Source of the DNA: Nocardioides islandensis
GTDB taxonomy: Bacteria > Actinomycetota > Actinomycetes > Propionibacteriales > Nocardioidaceae
Assembly: GCF_015352455.1 (NCBI RefSeq)
Contig: NZ_JADKPN010000013.1
Span: 62,001 to 126,000 of the forward strand
Reading direction: 5' to 3'
Length of the DNA: 64,000 bases
Part shown: positions 48,928 through 56,485 of the stretch, piece by piece
How positions within the stretch are numbered: position 1 is the first letter of the stretch
How the letters are laid out: the number at the start of each line of letters is the position of its first letter
Made by a program: the position numbers and the translations under genes
Notes under the pieces: model-generated
The model's database searches: none
Seen by the model: only the letters and a program-made list of their open reading frames with translations
What the model was told of the DNA's origin: nothing

Positions 48928-49378
48928 CCGCGAGCTCGTCGCGTCGGCGCACGTGGAAGCGACGCCGGGCGAGGTGTGGGCCGTGCTGGCCGACGTACGC
49001 CGGATGCCCGAGCTCTCCCCGGAGCTCGTGCGCATGGTGCCGCTCAAGCCCGGCGGCCTGCGACGCGGGCAGTGGTACCTCGGCCTGAACCGCCGCGGGT
49101 ACGCCGTGTGGCCGACCCGCAGCGTCGTCGCCGAGGTGGTGCCCGAGCGGGTCGTCGCCTGGGACACGGCCACCAGCGGTGCCCGGTGGGTCTGGGAGCT
49201 CGAGCCGGAAGGTACGGGGACGCTGGTCGTGCACCGCCGTCCCGTACCCCGCCGGGTCACCCTCACCGCCCGCCTCTACGCCCGCGTCTTCCTCGGCGGC
49301 ATCGCCCGCCACACCGACGCCCTCGAGTCCGACATGGCCCTCTCCGTCGCCCGACTGAAAGCCGTCGTGGAGGGATAG
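48917..49378 (+). CDS. SRPBCC-family protein
   Basis: 153 aa. The polyketide-cyclase/CoxG-like fold is suggested by ASAHVEATPGEVWAVLADVR, RMPELSPELVRMVPLKPGGL, RRGQWYLGLNRRGYAVWPTR and ALESDMALSVARLKAVVEG. It overlaps paaK by 11 nt, so they share a transcript and it may handle the same aromatic substrate (inference). Its stop codon TAG lies inside the left arm of the 67-bp hairpin element, at 49376-49378. Confidence 0.88.
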   Translation: MSVDRELVASAHVEATPGEVWAVLADVRRMPELSPELVRMVPLKPGGLRRGQWYLGLNRRGYAVWPTRSVVAEVVPERVVAWDTATSGARWVWELEPEGTGTLVVHRRPVPRRVTLTARLYARVFLGGIARHTDALESDMALSVARLKAVVEG

Positions 49379-49438
49379 TCCGGTGCGTTTGGGTCGTCTC
49401 CGAGCTGGAATCACGACCCATTCGCACCGGACTATCCC
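49372..49438. repeat. 67-bp hairpin element, family 1, copy D
   Basis: Left arm 49372-49396 begins GGGATAGTCCGGTGCG. Right arm 49414-49438 ends with its complement CGCACCGGACTATCCC. Arms are 25 bp with 23 paired; the loop is 17 nt. It supplies the stop codon of the SRPBCC gene. Compared with copy C (19300-19366), four stem pairs differ and all four stay paired. Confidence 0.88.
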
Positions 49439-49464
49439 GAAAACCCGTCTGACACGATGACCAG

Positions 49465-50118
49465 ATGAGCGCACCCGACGCGCCGGAGACGGCGGAGGAG
49501 TACTACGCGCGGATCGAGGCGGCGACCGACGGCGAGCGGCGGCTGGCCGTGGCGGTCGACGACATGCCGGGGTGGGACATCTTCCCGTTCGAGCTGGACT
49601 CGCTGCGCATCAAGCCGCTGGAGCCGCTCGCCGACGCCGAGCCGCCACGGCGCGGCGAGGACCCGCACGACTGCTGGTGCGCCCACGAGCCCGACCCGGC
49701 CAACGAGGCGCGGCGGGTGTGGAGCAACGAGCGCTGGACGCTGTCCCTCAACACGTCGATGCGGCTGCCCATCTCCCTCAGCCTCGGGCCGCGGGACCAC
49801 CACGACCTCGGCGACCTGCCCGACGACCTGGCGTCCGAGCTGGGCCGGCTCACCGTCGCGCTCAGCCACGCGATCGAGCAGCTGCCGAGCGTCGGCCGGT
49901 CGCAGGTCGCCAAGTACGGCGACGGGGGCGCGCACCTGCACCTGTTCTTCTTCGGCCGGCCGGCGCGGATCCTGCAGATGCGCGGGTCACCGTTGCTGGA
50001 CTGGGAGGAGAACCTCCCCGCCGTGCCTCTCGAGGTGCTGCAGGCGAACGCGACCTTCGTCGCGCGACACCTGCAGGGCGTCGTCGGCGGCGACGGACCG
50101 GCCTGGCTGGAGTCCTGA
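49465..50118 (+). CDS. HIT-like protein of unknown function
   Basis: 217 aa. The C-terminal half has SQVAKYGDGGAHLHLFFFGR, an H-x-H-x-F run like the histidine triad of HIT/GalT proteins, then LLDWEENLPAVPLEVLQAN. The N-terminal half has DDMPGWDIFPFELDSLRIKP, a Cys/His patch (HDCWCAH) that could bind zinc, and RVWSNERWTLSLNTSMRLPI. This looks like a nucleotide-binding HIT-superfamily relative, but I do not recognise it firmly. CACGAT lies 6 nt before the ATG, so it may be leaderless. Single-gene unit. Confidence 0.6.
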   Translation: MSAPDAPETAEEYYARIEAATDGERRLAVAVDDMPGWDIFPFELDSLRIKPLEPLADAEPPRRGEDPHDCWCAHEPDPANEARRVWSNERWTLSLNTSMRLPISLSLGPRDHHDLGDLPDDLASELGRLTVALSHAIEQLPSVGRSQVAKYGDGGAHLHLFFFGRPARILQMRGSPLLDWEENLPAVPLEVLQANATFVARHLQGVVGGDGPAWLES

Positions 50119-50169
50119 CCCGGCGCCGGTCGACATCCACGCCCTCGCCGCTGACGCGGCGCTTGGACA

Positions 50170-50215
50170 AATTTCGGCAAATCCCTGACAAATGCCGGTC
50201 TAGGCCTCCTACCGT
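50170..50215 (+). promoter_or_regulatory. Promoter region of the second DUF1800-DUF1501 pair
   Basis: An AT-rich patch holds three CAAAT repeats (in GACAAATTTCGG, GGCAAATCCC and GACAAATGCCGG). TGACAA and TACCGT with an 18-bp spacer make a plausible promoter about 60 bp before ATG 50267. The repeats could bind an activator; no regulator is nearby. Confidence 0.4.
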
Positions 50216-50266
50216 GGCCCCACAACCCCCCATCACTGAACTCGCAGCCCCCCGAAAGGCGAGCTC

Positions 50267-51850
50267 ATGGCACTCGGCCAACCCGAGGCATCCCGTCGCG
50301 CGCTCGTGGCGTCAGCCGCCGCTGTCGCCGGAACAGGCGTGGCGCTGGTGGCTGCCCCCGCGCAGGCCCGCGGCAAGAAGAAGCCGCAGAAGTACCAGGG
50401 CCAGCCGCTCCTCAAGGGCCGGGACCGCCACCTCGTCTCGCGGTTCAGCTACGGCGTCACGCCCGCCCTCGCGAGCCAGGTCCGGGCGGCCGGCGGCGCT
50501 CGTGCCTGGTGGGAGCGTCAGCTCACCCCGACCGCGGTCCCGGACGCGTGGGCCGACCAGCTGCCGACGTGGTGGCCCTCGCTGAGCCAGTCCCCGCAGG
50601 ACATGTGGGCCGCGGACAAGATGGGCATGATGCGCGCCTTCGGCGTGTGCCAGGACTACCAGCGCTACGTGCTGCTGCGCCGCATCTACTCCAACCGCCA
50701 GGTCCTGGAGCTGATGACGGAGTTCTGGGAGAACCACCTGAACATCCCGCTCAACGGCGAGCCGTCGTACCTGTTCCGCCGCTCCTACGGCGAGACGATC
50801 CGCTCGAACGCGTTCGGCCGGTACGAGGACATCCTGTTCTCCGCGATCACGCACCCCGCGATGCTGGTGTACCTCGACAACGCGAACTCCACCGCCGAGC
50901 ACCCCAACGAGAACCTCGGCCGCGAGCTGCTCGAGCTGCACACGGTCGGCCTCGGCAACTACACCGAGGACGACGTGAAGGAGTCGGCGCGGATCCTCAC
51001 CGGCTGGCGCGTGGACACCCAGCAGGGCAACAGGACGCCCACCTGGAACGCGTCGTACATCCCCGGCGACCACTCGCTCGGCCCGGTGCGGGTGATGGCG
51101 TTCACCGACCCGAACGGCGACGCCGACGGCCGCGACCTGACCCGTCGCTACGTCTCCTACCTGGCCCACCACCCGATGACCGCGCGGCGGATCGCGACCA
51201 AGCTCGTGCTCAAGTTCGTCCGCGACGACGCGTCCGCCGCCCTCGTCGCGCGGCTCGCCCAGGTCTACCTGGCCAACGACACCGCGATCGTCCCGGTGCT
51301 GCGTGCGCTGGTCGCCTCCCCCGAGTTCGCCCGCGCCGCCGGCACCAAGGTCCGCGACGCCACCGAGGAGGTGGTGGCCGTCTGGCGGACGCTCGGTGCG
51401 CAGGTACGCCGCCCGACGGGCCCGGCCTCGGCCGCGAACACGATCCTCTGGCAGACCGACAGCCTCGGCCTGATGCCGTTCATGTGGCCGCGCCCCGACG
51501 GCGCTCCCCTGGTGAACGACCCCTGGTGCACGCCCTCGCGGATGATCGCCAGCTTCGACCTGCACCACTCGATGGCCGGTGGCTGGTGGCCCACCGCCTC
51601 CCAGGGCGTGGTGTACCGCGCCCTCAAGTCGTGGGTCCCGCAGAAGACGCTGCGCCTCGACCAGCTCGTCGACCACCTCTGCCAGCAGCTCCTCCACCAG
51701 CACGCCACTCCCGTGCTCGTGAAGGCCGCCTGCACGGCGGTCGGGTACGACGCCGACGAGGCGATCGACCGGAGGCACCCCGTCCGCCTCTACGGCATCT
51801 CGACCCTGCTGACGACCATCCTGGACTCTCCTGAGTTCTTCCAGCGGTGA
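50267..51850 (+). CDS. Tat-exported DUF1800 protein (pair 2)
   Basis: 527 aa. A twin-arginine signal ASRRALVASAAAVAGTGVAL is followed by an Ala-rich cleavage zone. Family segments match pair 1 closely: HLVSRFSYGVTPALASQVRA, LELMTEFWENHLNIPLNGEP, HPNENLGRELLELHTVGLGN, YTEDDVKESARILTGWRVDT and FMWPRPDGAPLVNDPW. The role is unknown. The gene is upstream of and overlaps its DUF1501 partner by 4 nt, exactly as in the first pair at 4930-7736. Confidence 0.9.
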   Translation: MALGQPEASRRALVASAAAVAGTGVALVAAPAQARGKKKPQKYQGQPLLKGRDRHLVSRFSYGVTPALASQVRAAGGARAWWERQLTPTAVPDAWADQLPTWWPSLSQSPQDMWAADKMGMMRAFGVCQDYQRYVLLRRIYSNRQVLELMTEFWENHLNIPLNGEPSYLFRRSYGETIRSNAFGRYEDILFSAITHPAMLVYLDNANSTAEHPNENLGRELLELHTVGLGNYTEDDVKESARILTGWRVDTQQGNRTPTWNASYIPGDHSLGPVRVMAFTDPNGDADGRDLTRRYVSYLAHHPMTARRIATKLVLKFVRDDASAALVARLAQVYLANDTAIVPVLRALVASPEFARAAGTKVRDATEEVVAVWRTLGAQVRRPTGPASAANTILWQTDSLGLMPFMWPRPDGAPLVNDPWCTPSRMIASFDLHHSMAGGWWPTASQGVVYRALKSWVPQKTLRLDQLVDHLCQQLLHQHATPVLVKAACTAVGYDADEAIDRRHPVRLYGISTLLTTILDSPEFFQR

Positions 51851-53124
51851 CCCGGGTGACCCTCATGGACAACGGGCCGGGCCAGGACGCCTGCTGCGAC
51901 GAGTACGCGCGTCTCTCGGCCTCGCGGCGCAGCCTGCTGAAGGGCGCCCTCGTCGCCGGCTCCACCACCGTGATCGGCGAGGCCGTGATGAGCACCGCCG
52001 CCGCCGTCCCGGGACGAACGGCCCGCGGCGTCCTCGTCGTGCTGTCCCTCCGGGGCGCAGCCGACGGCATGAGCCTGGTGGTCCCCCACGGCGACCCCGT
52101 CTACTACGAGGCCCGTCCCAAGATCGCGATCCCGCAGGCGTCGCTGATCGGTGCGGACGGCTTCTTCGGCATGCACCCGGCGCTGGCGCCGCTCATGCCG
52201 CTCTGGAGCTCCGGCAAGCTGGGTTGGGTCCACGCCTCCGGCTTGCCGGCCCCCAACCGCTCGCACTTCTCCGCGATGGAGGAGCTCGAGGACGCCGCGC
52301 CCGGGTCGTCGACCCGGACCGGCTGGCTGAACCGGCTGATCGGCCTGCCTGACGGCTCGGACTCCCCCACCCAGGCGCTCAACATCGGCACCGGCGTGCC
52401 ACCCGCGTCGCTCGGTGGCCCCGCGCCGTACATGAACGCCTCGAGCATCGACGACATCAAGCTCGCCGGTACCGGCAAGGACCGCAACGACAAGCGGCGC
52501 CGCTCGCTGGACACCATGTGGCGCCAGCAGCGCACGCCGCTCGGCGACGCCACCCGCCGCGCGTTCTCGGTCGTGCAGACCTTCGAGCGCATCACCCGGA
52601 CCGCCGCCGAGACCGCCGCGCCGTACCCCAAGGGCGACCTCGGGAAGGCGTTCGCGAACGCGGCCCGGGTGATCCGCGGCAACGTCGGCGTCGAGGTCAT
52701 CACCATCGACCACGGCAAGTGGGACATGCACTCGGGCCTCGGAGACCTCGAGTGGGGGCAGATGCTGGAGAACGCCACCGAGCTGTCCCAGTCGGTCGCG
52801 GCGTTCTTCACCGATCTCGGGCTGCTCGCCGACAACGTGACCCTGGTGGCGCTCAGCGAGTTCGGCCGCCGCGTCCAGGAGAACGTCAACGTCGGCCTCG
52901 ACCACGGCTACGGCAACGTGATGATGGTCGCCGGCGCCGGCGTGAAGGGCGGTTACTACGCCAAGTGGCCCGGCATCACCAACGAGCTCGACTCCGACCT
53001 CCTGGTCACCACCGACTACCGCAGCGTGCTCGCCGAGGTGGTCTCCGGGCGGTTCGGCGTCAGCAGCGCCTCGGTGTTCCCGGGGTTCGTGCGGGAACAG
53101 GTCGGCGTGATGCTCGGGCAGTAG
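51847..53124 (+). CDS. Tat-exported DUF1501 protein (pair 2)
   Basis: 425 aa from GTG 51847 in the DUF1800 stop (GTGA). The N-terminus repeats the odd design of pair 1: a Cys pair in GQDACCDEYARLSASRRSLL just before the twin arginines. The core has VLSLRGAADGMSLVVPHGDP, LPAPNRSHFSAMEELEDAAP, VITIDHGKWDMHSGLG, VALSEFGRRVQENVNVGLDH and GYGNVMMVAGAG. The Asp/His sites suggest a metallo-phosphatase/sulfatase-type fold (inference). A strong stem-loop follows. Confidence 0.9.
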   Translation: MTRVTLMDNGPGQDACCDEYARLSASRRSLLKGALVAGSTTVIGEAVMSTAAAVPGRTARGVLVVLSLRGAADGMSLVVPHGDPVYYEARPKIAIPQASLIGADGFFGMHPALAPLMPLWSSGKLGWVHASGLPAPNRSHFSAMEELEDAAPGSSTRTGWLNRLIGLPDGSDSPTQALNIGTGVPPASLGGPAPYMNASSIDDIKLAGTGKDRNDKRRRSLDTMWRQQRTPLGDATRRAFSVVQTFERITRTAAETAAPYPKGDLGKAFANAARVIRGNVGVEVITIDHGKWDMHSGLGDLEWGQMLENATELSQSVAAFFTDLGLLADNVTLVALSEFGRRVQENVNVGLDHGYGNVMMVAGAGVKGGYYAKWPGITNELDSDLLVTTDYRSVLAEVVSGRFGVSSASVFPGFVREQVGVMLGQ

Positions 53125-53139
53125 CCCGACCGAGGACTC

Positions 53140-53182
53140 GGCGCCGTCGCGGGCTTGCCCGGGGATGCCCGCGACGGGCGCC
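53140..53182. terminator. Bidirectional terminator after DUF1501 pair 2
   Basis: GGCGCCGTCGCGGGC (53140-53154) pairs with GCCCGCGACGGGCGCC (53167-53182) with a single bulged base and a 12-nt loop. It sits between two convergent stops (53124 and 53187) and probably stops transcription in both directions. Confidence 0.75.
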
Positions 53183-53186
53183 GTGC

Positions 53187-53726
53187 TCACGTGGGCGTTC
53201 CTCCCACCTCGATCCCCCGCTGGCGCAGCAGCTCGGCGCGCTGGAAGGCGTACCCGACCATCCAGTGCGGGCGGTAGTCGTAGAGGCGGATGTCCGGGCC
53301 CCACTCCAGCGGCGAACCGCCGTAGTGGCGGGTCCAGTGGTCGAGGGTCTCCTCCCAGCGCGGGTGGCCGGGTGTCATCGGCAGCGCCCGGCCGTGGCTG
53401 AAGAGCGCCATCCCCTCGCCGTCGATGTGGGCCACGCTGGTGGCCGGCCGGGCGGCCAGGTGCCGGGCCTTGGCGGCCGTGCCGCTGGTGCTGAAGGACC
53501 ACGTGCCGTGCAGGAAGTGGCCGTCCAGCGCGCTGATCCGCGGCTCCCCCGCCGCGGTCACCGTGGCCACGCTCAGCACCCGCATCCCGGTCAGCAGGGC
53601 GACCAGGTCGGTGGCCGACAGGATCCGGTCGTCGTGGATGATGGCCTTGAGGTGGTCGGTCGACCCCGCGTGCGAGCGGTCGAGGAGCGCCTGCAGCGCG
53701 GCCACCTCGTCGTCGGTCTCGTACAT
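53187..53726 (-). CDS. Pyridoxamine 5'-phosphate oxidase-family protein
   Basis: 179 aa from ATG 53726 with CGAGGAGG upstream. The split-barrel features are LLTGMRVLSVATVTAAGEPR, ISALDGHFLHGTWSFSTSGT, AAKARHLAARPATSVAHIDG and a C-terminal LYDYRPHWMVGYAFQRAELL. It probably binds FMN or F420; the substrate is unknown. It is divergent from the XRE-MurA gene, so the palindrome at 53791-53808 could affect both. Confidence 0.85.
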   Translation of the reverse strand: MYETDDEVAALQALLDRSHAGSTDHLKAIIHDDRILSATDLVALLTGMRVLSVATVTAAGEPRISALDGHFLHGTWSFSTSGTAAKARHLAARPATSVAHIDGEGMALFSHGRALPMTPGHPRWEETLDHWTRHYGGSPLEWGPDIRLYDYRPHWMVGYAFQRAELLRQRGIEVGGTPT

Positions 53727-53784
53727 GCCACACCTCCTCGTCGGCATGGTGCCACGGCCACCGGACACGCCTGCTTGACGTGTC

Positions 53785-53812
53785 TTGCGTTATCTCACAC
53801 ATGAGATACCGT
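53785..53812 (+). promoter_or_regulatory. Promoter with palindromic operator of the XRE-MurA gene
   Basis: TTGCGT (53785-53790) and TACCGT (53807-53812) form a promoter with a 16-bp spacer. TATCTCA-CACA-TGAGATA (53791-53808) is a perfect inverted repeat filling that spacer. TACCGT is 7 nt from GTG 53820, so the mRNA is predicted leaderless. The fused HTH domain is the obvious candidate to bind the palindrome. Confidence 0.65.
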
Positions 53813-53819
53813 GGGTCGG

Positions 53820-55346
53820 GTGACGGAGGACTACAAGGGTCGTATCGGGAACCTCATCCGCGACGCCCGCAAGCACCGCGGGCTCACCCAGCAGCAGCTG
53901 GCCGAACGGCTGGCCACCAGCCAGAGTGCGGTGAACCGCATCGAGAAGGGCCACCAGAACCTCTCCCTGGAGATGCTGGCCCGCATCGGCGCCGCCCTCG
54001 ACAGCGAGATCGTCGCGCTGGGCGCCGGGCCGGTCCACCTGCGCGTCAGCGGCCCCACCACGCTCTCCGGCTCCATCGACGTGAAGACGTCGAAGAACGC
54101 CGGCGTCGCGCTGCTCTGCGCCTCCCTGCTGAACCGCGGCCGCACCACCCTGCGCAGCGTCGCCCGCATCGAGGAGGTCAACCGCCTCCTCGAGGTGCTC
54201 AGCAGCCTCGGCGTCCAGACCCGGTGGATCAACGCCGACAACGACCTGGAGATCGTGCCTCCCAAGGAGCTCGACCTCAGCCGGATCGACGAGGACGCCG
54301 CGCGGCGCACGCGCTCGATCATCATGTTCCTCGGCCCGCTCCTGCACCGCTCGGAGGCGTTCGACCTGCCGTACGCCGGCGGCTGCAACCTCGGCACCCG
54401 CACGGTCGAGCCGCACATGTCCGCGCTGCGGCCGTTCGGCCTCGAGGTCAAGGCCACCGACGGCTCGTACCACGCGCGGGTCAACCCGGTCATCGAGCCG
54501 ACCCGGCCGATCGTGCTGACCGAGCGCGGTGACACGGTCACCGAGAACGCCCTGATGGCGGCCGCACTGCACCCCGGCACCACGATCATCCGCAACGCGT
54601 CGTCCAACTACATGGTCCAGGACCTCTGCTTCTTCCTGCAGAAGCTCGGCGTGGACGTCGACGGCGTCGGTACGACGACCCTCACGGTGACCGGTCGCAG
54701 CGAGATCGACGTCGACGTCGACTACGCCCCCAGCGAGGACCCGATCGAGGCGATGTCGCTGCTGGCCGCCGCGATCGTGACCGAGTCCGAGATCACCATC
54801 CGCCGGGTGCCGATCGAGTTCCTCGAGATCGAGCTGGCGACGTTGGAGGAGATGGGCTTCCGCTACCAGCTGTCCGAGGAGTACCTCGCCCGCAACGAGC
54901 GCACCCGGTTGGTCGACATCACCACCAAGCCCGGCCCGCTGCACGCGCCGCTGGACAAGATCCACCCGATGCCGTTCCCCGGCCTCAACATCGACAACCT
55001 GCCGTTCTTCGCGGTCATCGCCGCCGTGGCCACCGGCCAGACCCTGCTGCACGACTGGGTCTACGAGAACCGCGCGATCTACCTCGTCGAGCTCAACAAG
55101 CTCGGTGGCGACGTCAAGCTGCTCGACCCGCACCGGGTGATGATCGAGGGCCCGACCCACTGGTCCGGCGCCGAGGTCGTCTGCCCGCCCGCGCTGCGCC
55201 CCGCGGTCGTGATCCTGCTGGCGATGCTCGCCTCGAAGGGCACCAGCGTGCTGCGCTCGACGTACGTCATCCACCGGGGTTACGAGGACCTCGCCGAGCG
55301 CCTCAACCAGCTCGGCGCCAACATCGAGCCCTTCAGGGACATCTGA
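53820..55346 (+). CDS. XRE-type HTH fused to a MurA-like enolpyruvyl transferase
   Basis: 508 aa from GTG 53820 (GTG 53811 is possible). Residues about 5-65 are an XRE/Cro HTH: IRDARKHRGLTQQQLAERLA, TSQSAVNRIEKGHQNLSLEM. Residues about 73-508 match UDP-GlcNAc 1-carboxyvinyltransferase: SIDVKTSKNAGVALLCASLL (catalytic Lys-Asn), YAGGCNLGTRTVEPHMSAL with the reactive Cys at about 189, FPGLNIDNLPFF, ALRPAVVILL and VIHRGYEDLAERLNQLGANI. MurA makes the first step of peptidoglycan precursors. Key residues look intact, but the sequence is divergent from housekeeping MurA, so it may act on another substrate or be a sensor-regulator. It probably regulates its own promoter. Confidence 0.85.
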   Translation: MTEDYKGRIGNLIRDARKHRGLTQQQLAERLATSQSAVNRIEKGHQNLSLEMLARIGAALDSEIVALGAGPVHLRVSGPTTLSGSIDVKTSKNAGVALLCASLLNRGRTTLRSVARIEEVNRLLEVLSSLGVQTRWINADNDLEIVPPKELDLSRIDEDAARRTRSIIMFLGPLLHRSEAFDLPYAGGCNLGTRTVEPHMSALRPFGLEVKATDGSYHARVNPVIEPTRPIVLTERGDTVTENALMAAALHPGTTIIRNASSNYMVQDLCFFLQKLGVDVDGVGTTTLTVTGRSEIDVDVDYAPSEDPIEAMSLLAAAIVTESEITIRRVPIEFLEIELATLEEMGFRYQLSEEYLARNERTRLVDITTKPGPLHAPLDKIHPMPFPGLNIDNLPFFAVIAAVATGQTLLHDWVYENRAIYLVELNKLGGDVKLLDPHRVMIEGPTHWSGAEVVCPPALRPAVVILLAMLASKGTSVLRSTYVIHRGYEDLAERLNQLGANIEPFRDI

Positions 55347-55373
55347 CGTCCCTCGGTGGTTGAGGTGCGGGAG

Positions 55374-55640
55374 TCAGCTGAACAGCGTCTCCACCCACGC
55401 CCGGGCGGGGATCTTGGCCGCCGGCGGGGCCTGCATGTCGGCGGTGATGCGCGGGATGGGCTGGGTGCCCTGGCTGGCCAGCCGGTGCCAGTCGTTCTCG
55501 GACTCGACGTACGAGCCGAGGTCCATGCGCGCGAGGAAGACGCCGTGTCCCTGCGGGCATCCGTGCACCTGGCCGGACCCGAGCGGACGGGCGAACATCT
55601 CGGAGCCGCACTGGGGGCAGGACAGGGCCTCGTCGGTCAT
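55374..55640 (-). CDS. Small zinc-ribbon (zf-TFIIB-like) protein
   Basis: 88 aa from ATG 55640. The zinc ribbon is LSCPQCGSEMFARPL then HGCPQGHGVFLARMDLGSYV; three Cys plus a His may coordinate zinc. A helical tail QPIPRITADMQAPPAAKIPA follows. TATCGT lies 6 nt before the ATG, so it is probably leaderless. The function is unknown. It is divergent from the GDPD gene with 41 bp between starts. Confidence 0.8.
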   Translation of the reverse strand: MTDEALSCPQCGSEMFARPLGSGQVHGCPQGHGVFLARMDLGSYVESENDWHRLASQGTQPIPRITADMQAPPAAKIPARAWVETLFS

Positions 55641-55646
55641 GGGACG

Positions 55647-55675
55647 ACGATAGCCAAGTGGTCGGCGGGGATACT
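55647..55675. promoter_or_regulatory. Divergent leaderless -10 boxes (zinc ribbon / GDPD)
   Basis: Minus-strand TATCGT at 55647-55652 is 6 nt from ATG 55640. Plus-strand GATACT at 55670-55675 is 6 nt from GTG 55682. Both genes of the divergent pair therefore follow the leaderless spacing. Confidence 0.5.
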
Positions 55676-55681
55676 GCACCC

Positions 55682-56485
55682 GTGACGCCACCGCGCACGG
55701 GATACGCCTACCTCGACGCGCTCCTCGACGAGCCCGGCACGGTGCTGGCGTTCGCGCACCGCGGCGGCGCCTACCACCCGGAGATCGAGGGCCTCGAGAA
55801 CACCCTGCAGGCGTTCGCCCACGCGGTGGGGCTCGGGTACAGCTACCTCGAGACCGACGTCCACGTGACCAGCGACGGCGTCCTGCTGGCCTTCCACGAC
55901 ACCGTGCTCGACCGGGTCACCGACCGCACCGGCGCGATCGCGACGAGCACGTACGCCGAGGTGCAGCGCGCCCGCATCAACGGCTCGGACCCGGTGCCGA
56001 CGCTGGCCGAGCTGTTCGACGAGTTCCCGGACGCCCGCTTCAACATCGACGTGAAGGCCCCGGGTGCGGTGCCGGCGCTGGCCGCGTTCCTGGCCGAGCG
56101 CGAGGCCTGGGACCGGGTGTGCGTGGGCTCGTTCTCGGGGCGACGGCTCCGCGAGTTCCGGCGGCTGACGGGCGGGCGGGTGGTGACCTCGGCGTCGCCC
56201 GGCGAGGTGGCGGCGTACCGGCTCCTCCCCTCCGCCGTCGCCCGGGTGGTCACCCGCGGCCGCCCGCGCGTCCTCCAGGTGCCCCACCGGGCTGCGCGCA
56301 TCACGATCGTGACGCCGGGACTCGTGCGACGCGCGCACCGCGCCGGCGTCCAGGTCCACGTGTGGACGGTCGACGACGCCGCGGAGATGCGGGTGCTCCT
56401 CGAGCGGGGCGTCGACGGGCTGATGACCGACCGGACCGACGTGCTCAAGGACGTGCTGCACGAGACCGGCCGGTGGCGCGCCTAG
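55682..56485 (+). CDS. Glycerophosphodiester phosphodiesterase family protein
   Basis: 267 aa. The GDPD barrel has the HRGG and E/D metal ligands: VLAFAHRGGAYHPEIEGLEN, TLQAFAHAVGLGYSYLETDV, HVTSDGVLLAFHDTVLDRVT. It ends VQVHVWTVDDAAEMRVLLER, GVDGLMTDRTDVLKD. It hydrolyses glycerophosphodiesters to glycerol-3-phosphate. No signal peptide is seen, so it is cytosolic. The last 4 bp overlap the convergent MBG-domain gene. Confidence 0.93.
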   Translation: MTPPRTGYAYLDALLDEPGTVLAFAHRGGAYHPEIEGLENTLQAFAHAVGLGYSYLETDVHVTSDGVLLAFHDTVLDRVTDRTGAIATSTYAEVQRARINGSDPVPTLAELFDEFPDARFNIDVKAPGAVPALAAFLAEREAWDRVCVGSFSGRRLREFRRLTGGRVVTSASPGEVAAYRLLPSAVARVVTRGRPRVLQVPHRAARITIVTPGLVRRAHRAGVQVHVWTVDDAAEMRVLLERGVDGLMTDRTDVLKDVLHETGRWRA

